Position numbers and translations under genes: made by a program. The notes under the pieces are model-generated. The model worked only from the letters and a program-made list of their open reading frames with translations. It was not told the DNA's origin and did no database searches. A stretch of DNA of 62,500 nt from Symsagittifera roscoffensis (Eukaryota; Xenacoelomorpha; Acoela; Convolutidae): assembly GCF_963678635.1 (NCBI RefSeq), contig NW_026971122.1, positions 5,001 to 67,500 of the forward strand. Direction: 5' to 3'. Positions 22,253 through 33,089 of this stretch are shown here, piece by piece; positions within the stretch are counted from its first letter, which is position 1, and each line of letters begins with the position of its first letter.

Positions 22253-24568
22253 GGTGGCCGGCAGGATTTATTTCTCCATTATGGCCTCCAGCTCCCTCTT
22301 AACCAGTGCAAAGCTTTCCTCCCAAGCGGGAATCCTCAAGATCTCTCTTCCGTCTGCTGTCAGTGGGTTCAAGTTCCAGAACTTGGGATATGTCTCGATG
22401 GGGCCCTCGCGTTTGCCTCCCATTCTACATTGCATCTGTCCCCTGAAGTTGCACACTATCAACTCGGCATCTTTCCCTTTTCCAAAGAGTACCGTATTGC
22501 TCATTTGTGCCCTGAGCAGCTCCTGCTGACACCAATTGAGCGCCGTCCCATCCAGTACGCTGATAAGACTCAAGTGCGTTACAGAGTAACGATACGTTGT
22601 TACCAGGGGATCTGGGAATGCGTACGTTACTGCTGGACCGTAAATGCAGGTTACCACCTCCTCTAGACCCCGGATTATCCCCATCGGGTCCGACCTCATT
22701 GCCAGGCACAGGTCCGTCAACAGAGGCATCCCTCCATTCATCTTCTTCCATTCTTCTCTCGGTTTTGGGTTCTTCTCTTCACCCGTCATGTGCCGATTCT
22801 GCATCATGAGGTATTGCACTAACAACGTCTTCAACCCCGCGGCACACTTGTAGGAGTAGGTTTCGATACTCGAGTGGACTTTCCCCATTGACAGGGGCTC
22901 CCCATATTCCATCAATCGATGAAACGACACCAATTCCCCATGGGTCAAGAGTACTAGTGCCAGATACCCATCAACCCGAAGTGTCTCTACTCCTCGACTA
23001 AACATGTACGCTGGGCCCATGTTGAACAAATATCTGGGGTAGACCAGCTATAAAGCCAAGAGCAGGCTGATGGGCATGCCCAGTATCTCCTGCACGAAGG
23101 CTCCAAAGATAGTCGCTGTGGTGCCGAACATTCCTGCCATGAATTCTTTCCCCCAGCAGGGACTCAAGAACTTAAGAATCTCATGATCCCTTCTAGTCCT
23201 CAGCTCACCCTCGGCGTGCTCTCTCCAGAACCCTCCAAGCGTCACTTCATTGGCGGCCGAGACAAATCTAGCCACTGTCATCTCTCTTCCTTCGGCCAAC
23301 TCCAGTTGTTTCTCCAGAAAACTCCAGACTTGTTTCAAGAGGGGTGGTGCTTCCTCCCTCGTCTTATTCGTGGCGTTCTCCAGCCTTGGTGTCAAAAATG
23401 GCCACCAGCCATTCTCCTACGTCAGGCGATATTTCATCGACTCTAATTGTTTCTCCGTGTCGGCCACATTTTTTCTCTCGTTGCTCGGACCTCTAGACTT
23501 GCCGGTGGAACCTGTGATCTTCACCTCCATGCTCCGAAACCACAAACTGGCCGTCAATTGGTTTATCGCCGGGTGGTCGTCCCCAATGACTGGGCTGAAC
23601 TTGAGTTGCCTGGCAAAGTTCGATATCTCTAGCAAAAGCACCTCGTCCAGTACGATCAGGATGTCGGCTAATCCATAAAAGCCCCTCAGTGCATGAGATA
23701 TGTCCGCCCATGCTGCTGCCAATTCTGACTTGCGGAGCCTCAGGTTCAATGGCTCCAATTCCCGATTGGGGGCTGCCATTAGAATCCGCCATTCGTTTCC
23801 CTCTGCTATCAGGATCAAGACCGCATACACGAATTGTAGGGCGGGTGGCATATTCGCGTATCCAGGGGATGTACTGAACACAACTTTCGTCTTGGATCCA
23901 AATCTCGAGACAACATTCTCTTGCACCTCATTCATCGCCGCAAACAACGTCTGAATGGCCTCCCATATCTTCTTCGATGTCGGTTCACTGCCCTTCAGCT
24001 GCTCAAGAAGTCCCGCCGCGTGCAGGTGATCATTCATTCCTGCAAACAATAGCAGCTCAGGCTCACAGGGCATCTCCGACTTTATTGCCACCACTAGAGT
24101 TAACATCTGGTTTAGTTCGGCTCCTGGCAAAGAGTATATCAGAATCTCCGGCCAGAACAACTTAGGAGACGTTCCTTCGAAGTCTGATCCCGCCACAATG
24201 ACTACCCTCGCAGCAGCTGGATCTGCTCTATCGTAAACTGCCAAGGTTTTGGCCAGTTGGGTGCTCCCACAGGGCTTCCCGTACCTGAGATCTTTCGCCA
24301 ATTTCGAGCCTTCGTAAGCGGCATCTGGCAATTCCATTCCCCCCGGATTCAGCAGCTTGTCCACCACCCTCAACTGTGCCGGGGTCGCCAACCTGATCCT
24401 GGCGATGCTCGTTCGGTGTTTGGGGGGGGGGGGGGGGGTTCTGCTATGAGTCCAGGACTCCCCAGCAGCTTGAGAGGTCTGTAGTTGATGGGTCCCATGA
24501 TCGCTTTCGTGGGAATTCCGGTCAGGTCCGCGGTCTCCATCAGTTTCTTCTCTAGAAGTGCGCCTCAT
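22253..24568 (-). pseudogene. E1 ORF2, segment with divergent SGNH-like domain
   Basis: One frame interrupted by TAG (23417), TAG (23048) and TAA (22268), none of which is a stop at the aligned place in E2. The part at 24.15-23.5 kb reads 'VVIVAGSDF', then 'LLLFAGMNDHLHAAG', then 'VVFSTSPGY', then 'IGDDHPAINQL'. This order recalls SGNH hydrolase blocks I, III and V (GDS, GxND, DxxH) in degenerate form, following the clear SGNH domain encoded just upstream. Further on: 'GGMPLLTDLCLAMRSDP' and 'IYGPAVTYAFPD', nearly identical in E2 and of unknown function. A run of about 17 C (G on plus, 24422-24438) encodes prolines near the start. Confidence 0.75.
24422..24438. repeat. Homopolymer G tract (~17) within E1 ORF2
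   Basis: Uninterrupted G run on the plus strand, read as a proline run on the coding strand. It has no counterpart in E2. Homopolymer slippage or sequencing error could change the local reading frame. Confidence 0.8.
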
Positions 24569-25541
24569 GAGCTTTCAACCAGTCCACGCAATGATGTCTG
24601 TTTAAGTCTTCGTGCGACACTCGTTCAATACCCAGAGTCTCCGCCAATTCTCGTCTGCATTCCAAACCCTCTAGGTCCAGTCCTTTCACCTTCTCTGGAT
24701 ATCTCAAGCGAGCGGTCTCCATAGGCTTCTTTTCCCGCTTGCTTTCTGCCACTACCACTGAGGACTCCATTGGCGTGGCACTCGGCAATCTCGCCTGGTC
24801 GCTCCTCGAGCTGTCTCTAGTGTCGACCCTCGGTCCTAAGCGACCAGACAAGGCCCTCGAGGCAAGGAATGGTGGGTTCGGAGGTGGCCCTAATGTGAAT
24901 TGGGTCGTCTCTAGCAGATACGCCTCTAGCGTATTTATGTGTCCTTGAAAGACGTCATTCAGCCACTCTGCTCCCCTCGGTCTATCGAAGTGGATTCCAT
25001 CATTGGAGGTGTCCTCAGGGAATCCCGCTTGCTCCATGCGCTCCGCCACGTCCAACAGTCCGACAGGAAGCACACTCTTCCGGTGGATTTCTCGGATCAC
25101 CCTGTTTAGGCTCCGCACCTTCTCGTTCATCTCCAAGGCGTGCTGATCGAACTTCATATTATAAGGGACAGTACATACTGTCAACAGGATGGGGTCCATC
25201 TGGATCCTCAGCTCCTCAAGAAGGCAGCTCATCTTGTCGTGCAGCCTCGTTATTTTCCTCGCTTCTCCCCTTGACACATCATTCGTACCGATCATCAGGG
25301 TCACCGTGTACACTTTAGTCATCCCTAGCATCTCAAGCGTTGCCAACATTTGTGGTGTGGCAGCTCCAGCGAAACTCAAGATTCCTGTCTGCCAGTGCGA
25401 CTGGATCCGGGTCAACACCCGCACCAGGCTGTCCCCAATGATTAGGTGGACCGCGCCTTCTGGCACACGGGGTGGCGCAAGATATTCCACCCAGGCTGCA
25501 TCATGAAGCAGTCCCTCCTGGCTTTCTGTTCCGCATTCCAA
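24552..25541 (-). pseudogene. E1 ORF2, SGNH/GDSL hydrolase domain segment
   Basis: Clear SGNH (GDSL) hydrolase fold signature. Numbering from 25541: block I 'IIGDSLV' (Ser38), a block II Gly in 'FAGA' (~59), block III 'IGTNDVSRG' (Asn87, Asp88), and block V 'NDGIHFD' with Asp181 and His184. All catalytic residues are present, so a lipase/esterase/acetyl-hydrolase type activity is plausible for an intact protein. SGNH esterase domains are known in ORF1 of CR1-like non-LTR retrotransposons but are not a standard part of Ty3/gypsy elements. The frame joins the coiled-coil segment by a frameshift near 25,485. It ends at a frameshift near 24,560, just after 'CVDWLKAHEAHF', which aligns with 'GVDWLIAASINF' in E2. 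Confidence 0.8.
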
Positions 25542-26677
25542 TCCAGCCGATTGTGCCTGTGGTACCTCTTCTCGGTGTTTTTCTTATAACTCGAGATTAC
25601 GACGCTCCTGACCGGCTGTTCCCTCCAAGCTGGGGGAAGCTCCGGTCTTGCCGAACTTTCACGACTTTTCTGCCGCAATTTCTCGCCCAGCTTTTTCAGA
25701 CGCGATGAGCCGCCGCTCACTTGACTGTCACTCGAGGTCGAGGTTGGGGTATATCCCGGCAGTACCACATCCATCAGTGGGCGTATGGGTTGCGTCTCTA
25801 AGCTACGCAAGGAGGACGTTGCTTCATTCGGTATCCAGACTTCCAACCCTTCACTCATGTGTTCTCGGGCCTCGCGGTCAAGGTTGAACCGTCCTATTGC
25901 CCTGGGGGCTTCATCTACTTCCATGCGTGACTCTGGCCTCGAGCTGGTAACCACTCGCTCCTTTGGCCTGGCTCCCTTCTGTGCATCAAGTTCGCGCTGT
26001 CGTTGTTCTATTCTCTCCAACTCCGACTTCAGTTGATCACGATTCGCGGCATTCTCCCGCACCCTTAGTTCCTGCTGATGTTCAGCTTTTAGCATCTCAA
26101 GCAACCTCAGAGTCTGATCTCGTTCGTTGACCGCCTGGTCCCTCTCCAGCTGAACCTTCTCCCGATCCAGCTTTGCCTGATCCCGATCGAGGTTCGCCTT
26201 GTTCCTTTCCTTCTGCGTCTTCTCGAGCTCTTTCTTTAGAACACCAAGATCCGGATATGCCTCAGTCGTCTGTTGTGCTCGCGTCATCGATAGCACCTTA
26301 CTCGAGCTCTGGCCTGTGGATCTTGCTGATGGCCTAGTTGGTAGTGGGAATTCTCCTGCGCCATATTCGGTGTTGTTACTCAGGCCAGGATTTCTTGCCA
26401 AATCAAAACCCCTTACTCCTCCATCGACATTCCAAGACAACCATCTGGTCTGTTCCTGATTTGATATTCCCTCGGTGGTGTAGCCGATCATCAAGACAGC
26501 CTCCGTCGCACACTCCCTGCACTCACCCTGTTCTTCCAATTGGAGGATGGCATTCAGCATTACCGCCATTCTCTCGTCTATTCGGGTATAATCCAGGTCC
26601 CTCAGGCGTCTGTATAGCTCATCGAGAGTAGGCTTCTTTAGGGCCGCGGGCATGGATTTCCAGAACCTGTCTGCCAT
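25442..26677 (-). pseudogene. E1 ORF2, N-terminal module and coiled coil
   Basis: Start chosen at the ATG at 26677 ('MADRFWKSM'), because upstream codons in this frame include only a TTG and the DNA there is a short tandem repeat. Residues about 15-75 ('LYRRLRDLD'...'TEAVLMIGY') align with the E2 N-terminus ('IYRRLIDRD'...'TEVLLMAAY'), defining a conserved ~60-residue module. 'ARNPGLSNNTEYGAGEFPLP' matches 'ANEPGLGSSRTYQPGEMPMP' in E2. Residues ~155-247 are a strongly heptad-like Glu/Arg/Gln-rich coiled coil, suggesting oligomerisation. A frameshift near 25,485 separates it from the SGNH domain. Confidence 0.75.
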
Positions 26678-27190
26678 TCTCTGTGACTTCGGGATGTATT
26701 CGAGTATTAACCAGCTCAAGAATTACCTTACCAGCTCAAGAATTACCTTACCGGCTCAAGAATTACCCAACTCAAGAATTCTCTAGAAATGTTCCCTTGC
26801 AAATACTTGCTGCAGGTGTCGTTTATGGCGAGTTCAATCAAGATTTCTCTTTCTGTCTCTCGCTTGAGTATAGTTGGATTTTCAACTTTGTTTTTCAAAC
26901 TTGATCTGAAAACAAAAACCGTATTAAGACTTAACATGTCATGTTCCTAACCTAGAGACCCCCCTTTTACCAGTATGGTTAAAATCTTATCATTTTCATT
27001 CTACTTAAAACAATTCAATTGGGATTTCCTTAAAAGCATGCAGATTCATTTTATGTTTTAGCACCGTTAATTCTTTTAAAATTCAATTGTCATGCCAATC
27101 ACGTCTTAAGATCCCTTTACCTGTGCCGCACCCCAGTACCTAACTCAAGACTCCTCCCTCACGCCCAACTCGAGACCCCGTGTCCCCAAC
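26678..27190 (-). other. E1 ORF1-ORF2 spacer
   Basis: Non-coding gap between ORF1 and ORF2. Contains 3-4 direct copies of 'ctcaagaattacc' (about 26717-26783) close to the ORF2 start, and a 3' splice-site-like motif upstream. The same position in E2 holds a 405-bp spacer. Confidence 0.6.
26906..26920 (-). promoter_or_regulatory. E1 candidate 3' splice acceptor before ORF2
   Basis: Minus strand 'ggtttttgttttcag' followed by ATC: a pyrimidine tract ending in CAG, 228 nt upstream of the ORF2 ATG. E2 has 'cttcttttctag' followed by ATC at the equivalent place. This is compatible with ORF2 being translated from a spliced subgenomic RNA, as env genes are. The donor was not identified. Confidence 0.45.
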
Positions 27191-28381
27191 TCAGGCGATG
27201 CTCAAGTAGTATTTCTTGTGCAGATACACCATTATCTCAGTTTCCGCGAAGACTACATGTAGGATAGCGTACAATTCCCTCGAGCTCAGTTTGCCCCTGT
27301 TTGGGTCATACACCGGCATTGAGACCTCCATTATCCCTCTTTCAATCATGAAGTCTCGTAGTCTTGTTAGTGCCAACATCACGTGTTCGGGATCAATTGT
27401 GTTCCTGTCATTGACCCTCGTCACTAGTAAGCACAGATATTTGCCCGGGACTTGTGCTACTGATGGTGGAAGCGCTGCCATCCCTCCCAGTCCTGGTCTC
27501 TGTCTGAACGGAAACTCTACGTTCTGGTACTCTCTTTTGAAGTCAGCTTCCAATCTTGATTTGAAACTCATGTCCGCCGTGATGCAGATCGCGCTAGTCC
27601 TGTTTGACAGGATGAAGTCGCTATCCGTTATCATGATGTTCTCCGAGTACTCATTGGGTATTTCAAATTTCGTTTTGAAATTCCGACCTATGGTAGGCTC
27701 TGGCTCTTCTTCTTCCAGTTCCAATTCGCTTGTTTCTCTCACTTCCTTGAGCTTCTTTATCATCAAATTTTCGGTGTGGGTAAGTCCTACCCCCACTCCC
27801 CGGACAAAAATATTTATCGACGTCCCCGTCGATGTTGTCGGGTCTGAATTGTCCGGAGGAATGTCCAGTGGCCTATCTGTTGCTGTCCAACCGAAAAAAG
27901 GGTCCTCTGCCTTCATATAATTTGCCGATGATACGTCGACTTGTTGAACGCTTTGTCCTTCGCGGCTCTCGTCTTTGACATCACGCATCCACTCTAGTAT
28001 CCTCAAGTTCGTGTTCTCCCTCCTCTCTATCTCACTCTGTTCGAGATCCGTCTCCAATTCTGGCGTCGAGTAGTCTTCCTGCGGATAGTGTCCACCATCG
28101 TCAATGACCTGCCATTCCTCTCCGGCTTCCAGTTCGCCTGTACTCCGTAGTTCCTCGCCCAATTTGTCTGGCTGTATCTTATCGATCAAGAAGTCATCCC
28201 CGTACCTGTTGTACCTCATGCCGGTCCGTTTACGATTGCCAGTCCTGGTTCCCGGTGGTATTGGTCGATCTGGCTCCATCCACTTCGGCACCTCATCTTG
28301 CTCCGGGTCGTTCCAGTCTTCTTCTACAAATGATCCTGCCTCAGACTCCACTTCTATCTTTTCATTGTCGTCCAAACTCAA
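27191..28381 (-). pseudogene. E1 ORF1 C-terminal extension with macrodomain-like fold
   Basis: About 390 codons after integrase. An acidic, disordered N-terminal ~170 residues is followed by 'FVRGVGVGLTHTENLMIKKL' and then a region resembling OARD1/TARG1-type macrodomains. It has a 'DSDFILSNRTSAICITADMS' start (strand, 'AIA', loop), 'DFKREY', 'PGLGGMAALP', 'GKYLCLLVTR', a helix 'LALTRLRDFMIERGI', 'SMPVYDP', and a C-terminal 'EIMVYL' strand. The Gly-rich phosphate loop is replaced by DPNRG, so ADP-ribose hydrolase activity is doubtful. Binding is possible. The frame ends 'KKYYLSIA' and E2 ends 'KKYYLSIG', marking the true ORF1 terminus. It joins pol by a one-base frame change near 28,380 (not needed in E2), and the first codon of the frame is TTG. 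Assignment is by motif order only. Confidence 0.6.
27774..27810 (-). promoter_or_regulatory. E1 copy of the 37-nt block identical in E2, with PPT core
   Basis: These 37 bases are identical to E2 52034-52070, although the neighbouring codons differ freely. They include 'gtccggggagtgggggtagg', whose first 11 bases equal the core of the E1 3' polypurine tract. This suggests an internal (central) plus-strand primer or another nucleotide-level signal lying over the codons for FVRGVGVGLTHT. Confidence 0.55.
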
Positions 28382-31300
28382 GTTCTCATACCATCATTCT
28401 TCTCTCTGGTGCCTTTTTCATTCACTTCACACGCTGGCTCTACCACCAGGTACTCAAGACCCTCCATGTCCTTCGGTATGCACCAATCCTCCGGGGACGG
28501 GACGTGTGGCTTCAGATTTTCATAATGTGCCGCTCGCCCAGTACTCAAGCGATAGAACTGTCCTTGTTGATGGACTTCCGTTATCATGAATGGTCCCCTC
28601 CACTTCTTGAGTAGTTTCTTTGTTCCCTTGGGCGGTATGACATTTTGGAAGACCCACACATATTGGCCCACTTCATATGGCTTTGCTTGTAATATTTTTT
28701 CGTCATATTTTCTGCGTTGCCTCATTTGCGCTTGCGCGGTGTTCCTCCTGCATAGCTCGTTTAACTCCTGTTGTCTTTTGATTGCTTCTTTCAAGTACGC
28801 CTGAGGCGACGTCCTTTTCCCTTCGTATTCCGGGTAAAAGAATGTCAGAGGCATTGCTCTCTCCCTGCCCGTCAACATCATGAAGGGACTGATGCCCGTC
28901 GTTGAGTGCTGTGTACTGTTGTAGGCCCCTACTACCTGGGGCAGGTATTTATCCCAATCCGTCATGTATCTTGAGCAGTACACCCTTAACATGTTGACCA
29001 GTGTCCTGTTCTGTCTCTCTACCAACCCGTTGGTCTGTGGATGGTAGGTTGTCGAGTGTGCTTGAGCAATGTGCGATCTCCTCATCAATTCTTTTGTCAA
29101 GTCCCCCACAAAAGCTTTGCCGTTGTCCGACTGGAAGGTCATTGGAAAACCATACCGCGATATCCAATGCGTTATCAGATGATCACATGTCTCCTCGGCC
29201 GAGGCTGTCTGGCACGGAACCGCTTCCGCCAACTTTGTGAAGTGATCTATTATAACCAATATCTGGTTATATCCCGACTCCGTCATGCAGATTTTTTGAT
29301 GGTCTATCTGCACCACTTCATTGAACTCTGAGCTCTCGACGGACTTGAGGGGAAACTTCATCTTCCTTGGTTCCTTTACCTGGAGGCATGCCAGGCAGGC
29401 ATTCACCCATCTCTCGCAAGCTTTTCTCATCCCTGGCCAATCAAACCTGTGAAGTATCCTTTGTTGTACTTTGTCTATCCCCTGGTGCCCCATCTGGTCG
29501 TGCGATCTGAAAAGCACCTCCGTTTGATACAATTGTGGTAGTATGATGAGGTTGTGTTTGTGTAATATCTTCTCTTCATCTTTCCTCTTGCATGCTACCA
29601 CCCCATCAGCTGTGTGATAGAGTAAGTCTTTCTTTTCTTTGTAGAACTGGCTCAAGATCTTGTAGCTGTCTTCCTGGAGTTCCCCCTTCTCCTTGACCCC
29701 CGACTGGATCCATTTGGAGAGTTTATTTGTCATTTTGCCATTCTTTTGGGCTCTTATTAGGTCTGACAGCCTGTATCTCGCCTTGACATGCTCCTTTAGC
29801 GCCATGATCTGTCCATTCATCTCACCAGGGTTGTGAATGTCATCACTCAGCTTCACGCATATCATCCTTTTCACTATTTTCATATCATCTTCTGACACCA
29901 GAATCGTTCTGACGTTTGAGTTGCATGATAGTTCCCTGAATGGCTTCCTTGAAACCGCAATTTTCTCAAGTTCCTCACCACCTCGTAGCTCCTGTATGTC
30001 TAGATTGTACGTTCCTGAAGATGGATCCGTCTGTAACTCCCTGTCGTGGTGCCTTGTCTTCTCTTCCGCCAATATCATGCACAGACTGTCTTGGTTTTCG
30101 CTGCTCTCATCCGAGTCTTCATCCCATCCCTCACGCTCCCCGTACAATTTTCCTTCTCCGGTTTCTTCTTCCGTGAACATGGAACACTCCCCGGACTCTT
30201 GACCTAGTCCCAGGTGTCCTGTATCTTTTTTGAACGTCACTTTCTTTTTCCTAACCTTGGTCTGCTCCAGAATGTTTTCGGGGATCTTGTCAACTAGTGA
30301 CCGCACGACGTCTTTGCTGTCAGTGACGCTTCCTCTTGATGTGTCAGTATCGTTCACTGTCTCTTTTCTCCGAAGTATAGTGACTTCCGGTTCCTCTTGA
30401 CCCTTCTCTTGGATCACGGGCTTATCATCTGATAGTTTCTCGAGCAACCTCATTAAGTCATCATCTATCTGTGCAGTTCCTGCTTCTACCTGGTTAAGAT
30501 CATAGCCTTTTGCCTTGAGCGTCTCCTTCACGATCTTCGACTTGAGTATTATCTCTATCGGAATCCTTTTGCTCTTCTTCAAGATGGTCTTGTCTGGAGG
30601 TTCTTTAGGCAATTCAGGATGATCTTCCATCGGTTTGCCTGATTTGTCCAGCCATCTCGTGAGTGGAAGACTGTCGTACTTTTCTTTGTCCATGAAGGAG
30701 AAGCCATCTTTGATTTCAGGTCTGTCTGCCTCTCTTTGCTCTTGTCTCTCATAGAACTCCGTCTTCTTACTCAAGCTGTCGGCATTCTGATGTTTATCTT
30801 GTGTTCTATGCTCAATTATCATGTTGTATCCATCCAGGCGAACTATCCACCTCCCAATGTAACTTTGGTCCATTGAGTACGTTTTCAGCCAGCTCAGTGC
30901 TCGGTTGTCGACTCGCAACTTGAATGGCTCACTGCCCAGGTATGCCCTGTATTTCTCGACAAAGGTAACCACCGCAAACATCTCTGCTTTCGGGGCTCCG
31001 TACTTCATTTCCGTGTCACTCAGGACTTTGCTCCCGTACGCTATTGGTCTCAAGACTGTCTTCCCATTCCATTCTTGTTCTTGGTGGAGAATCCCAGAAA
31101 TCGCGACTACCGACGCATCCGTGTCCAGCACGTACATCCCTTTCTCAGTCGGCATACCCAGTACTGGTGTCTCACATAGCTCTTTCTTTATTCTCTGGAA
31201 TGACTCTTCTGCTGCGTTGTTCCACGTGAACTTCTTGCCCTTGTGTCTCATTAATTGTTGCATCGGGTATACCTTGTCCGCATAGCCTTTGATGAACTCT

Positions 31301-31428
31301 CTATAATAGTTAGCGAAACCCAGGAAGCTCATCAACTGGTGCTCTGTCTTCGGTGATTTCCAGGTCAGGACTGCTTCCACGGCGTCCGTATCAGGTCTGA
31401 TGCCGTGCTTGTCTACCATCCTGCCCAA
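28378..31428 (-). pseudogene. E1 pol: RT thumb, RNase H, linker and integrase (1,016 codons open)
   Basis: Begins in the RT C-terminus ('FLGFANYYREFIKGY'). RNase H of the Ty3 type follows ('YVLDTDASVV', 'KAEMFAVVTF', 'DNRALSWL', 'QNADSLSKK'). Next is a long ~300-residue polar linker (about 30760-29780), unusual between RNase H and integrase. Integrase has an HHCC zinc domain ('SHDQMGHQG'...'CLACLQVK') and a catalytic core with 'VQIDHQK', 'FQSDNGKAF' and 'TNGLVERQNRT'. Its Asp-to-Glu spacing is the same as E2 (D-x35-E). A GPF-type module ('KKWRGPFMITEV') is present. The real frame begins earlier, and the break from the RT core is a frameshift near 31,430. Confidence 0.9.
30186..30198 (-). other. 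E1 PPT-like motif in the RNase H-integrase linker
   Basis: Minus strand 'gagtccggggagt', a 13-base exact match to the 3' PPT, in the region where E2 has three related motifs spaced 66 bp apart. It is a possible internal plus-strand priming site. Coding constraint (SGE residues) is the alternative. Confidence 0.4.
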
Positions 31429-31705
31429 GTATTTTTAGCCTCGACCTTTTCATGCATGCAAACACTTCGTCAAGTCTCTCAATGTGGTCTTCCAGTGTTG
31501 GCGTCGCTATTACCACGTCATCCACGTAACACATTACCAGGTTGCCATACTTCTTCGTCACGCCTATCAGCGCATGTGCCATCAACCGCTGAAACGTGGC
31601 TGTGGCATTGCAAAGTCCAAACGGCATCCGTTTCCATTGAAACAGACCCAGCTCGCAGGCAAACCCTGTCTTGTCCCTGTCCTGCTTCTTAGTGGTACCT
31701 GCCAA
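31391..31705 (-). pseudogene. E1 reverse transcriptase core (palm) fragment
   Basis: Carries 'GLFQWKRMPFGLCNATATFQ' and the catalytic 'YVDD' (codons at 31528-31517), then 'LEDHIERLDEVFACMKRS'. It is bounded by frameshifts on both sides: near 31,700, where E1 lacks bases relative to E2 in the 'LGSAFWQVPL' region, and near 31,430. Confidence 0.88.
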
Positions 31706-31719
31706 AGGCCGAGCCTAAA

Positions 31720-33071
31720 TCAAGAGTCGTAAAAAATTTTTGCATCACCTAACTTCGAGAGGCTCTCATCAATCCTAGGTATGGGATAGGCATCCTTCAC
31801 CGTGACGGAGTTCAGGTATCGAAAGTCACAACAAAACCTCAACTGGTCGCCTTTCTTTTTGGCCATCACTACTCCACACGCCCACGGTGACTTGGATGGT
31901 TCTATCATGTCATACTCTAGTAACGTCTCGATTTCTTTTCTACACGCGTCCGATTTGTGTGGGGTCATGCGCCTCGCCCCCTCCCTGTGTGGTACCGCGT
32001 TTTCCTCAAGTTCTATTTCATGCTCAACAAAATTACAACACCCGATATCCGCCTTATGCCTCGAAAAAACTTCCTCGTTCCGCTCTAGTACGTCCTTGAT
32101 GGCTTCGAGCTGTTCATCTTTCAGTTTGCCCCTCAAATGTTCAATCTCCGGCAGAACTGGTTTATCAGTTTGCATTTCATCTAGTGTGGGTCGCTCTGGA
32201 AAGTTCGAACAGCTCGACAGCCCATCATCCGTTTCTGACTTAAGTGATTTAATAAGACCTGAAGAATCTTTTATTTTCTGCAATCGTCGCAAGATACAAA
32301 TTTTGTCCCTATGATTGGGACAATCAACAACTTCATTTTGTTTTGAGTTCTCGATCGTTTCATATCGAGTTTTAACCGGTAAAGCATATCCCAGTTTTCT
32401 CCCTCTCTGTATCGTGATCGGTATATCAAGGGTATTCAACAAGACACTGACGCAGAGGCCGCTCTTCGTTATCGAGAAAACAGCAGCACTTTGACTATTA
32501 GGATTCGGAACTATACACACTTGCTTGTTGTCACTTAGTTCTTTGTAATTTTTCATCCTCAAGCCTACGATTGCCGCTTCATTCGCCTTTAGCCTCACCC
32601 TCCTACTCAAGAATACTGGTGCTTTGGTTTCATTTGCCATTATTAAATTTACCGGTTTAATTGCGTACCTCCTATCCGGGTTCCGTATCCTGAACATTGC
32701 GTTATTTAGATCAATCGTTACGTCGAAATTCCTGATGAAGTCTCTGCCCAAATGAATTGGTCAGATTCATCTAGGTTTTCTACCACGAGAAAGCTCATCC
32801 ACAGGTTACGTTCCCCCAAATTGAGGGCTATTATCGGCGTATTGCCCAGCACCCGAAGGGCCCCTTTGTTTGCAGCTGACAGCCGTATTCTCGAGTCTAT
32901 CAAATCACCTTTGTCAAAGCCCATCCGTTCCCAAGTTTCGATTGGTATGACGCTCAAGACTGCTCCCGTATCAAGTAACCCACGTAACTGAGTCTTTTTG
33001 TCACTTATGTCTAGCACGTGCCCTGTCACATCTGCCTCTGTCCCGATGTGCATCGCATCTTCTTCAAGCAT
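31720..33071 (-). pseudogene. E1 protease and RT N-terminal part
   Basis: A retropepsin-type aspartic protease with active-site 'LLDTGAVLSV' (Asp codon 32972-32970) and downstream 'FLVVENLDESDQF'. A frameshift near 32,750 leads into the frame 32751-31720, which carries 'GRDFIRNFDVTIDL', a protease-RT linker with 'SETDDGLSSCSNFPERP', and RT fingers 'EYDMIEPSKSPWACG', 'RFCCDFRYLN', 'AYPIPRIDESLSKLG'. The frame ends at a frameshift after 'DAKIF'. Confidence 0.87.
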
Positions 33072-33089
33072 GGCGCAGTGTCCAATCGA

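Noticed and set aside
28378-28381. ORF1/macrodomain ATGA-type overlap in E1 as coupled translation
   Set aside because: The apparent start is TTG, not ATG, and E2 has both parts in one frame, so a frameshift mutation is the simpler explanation.
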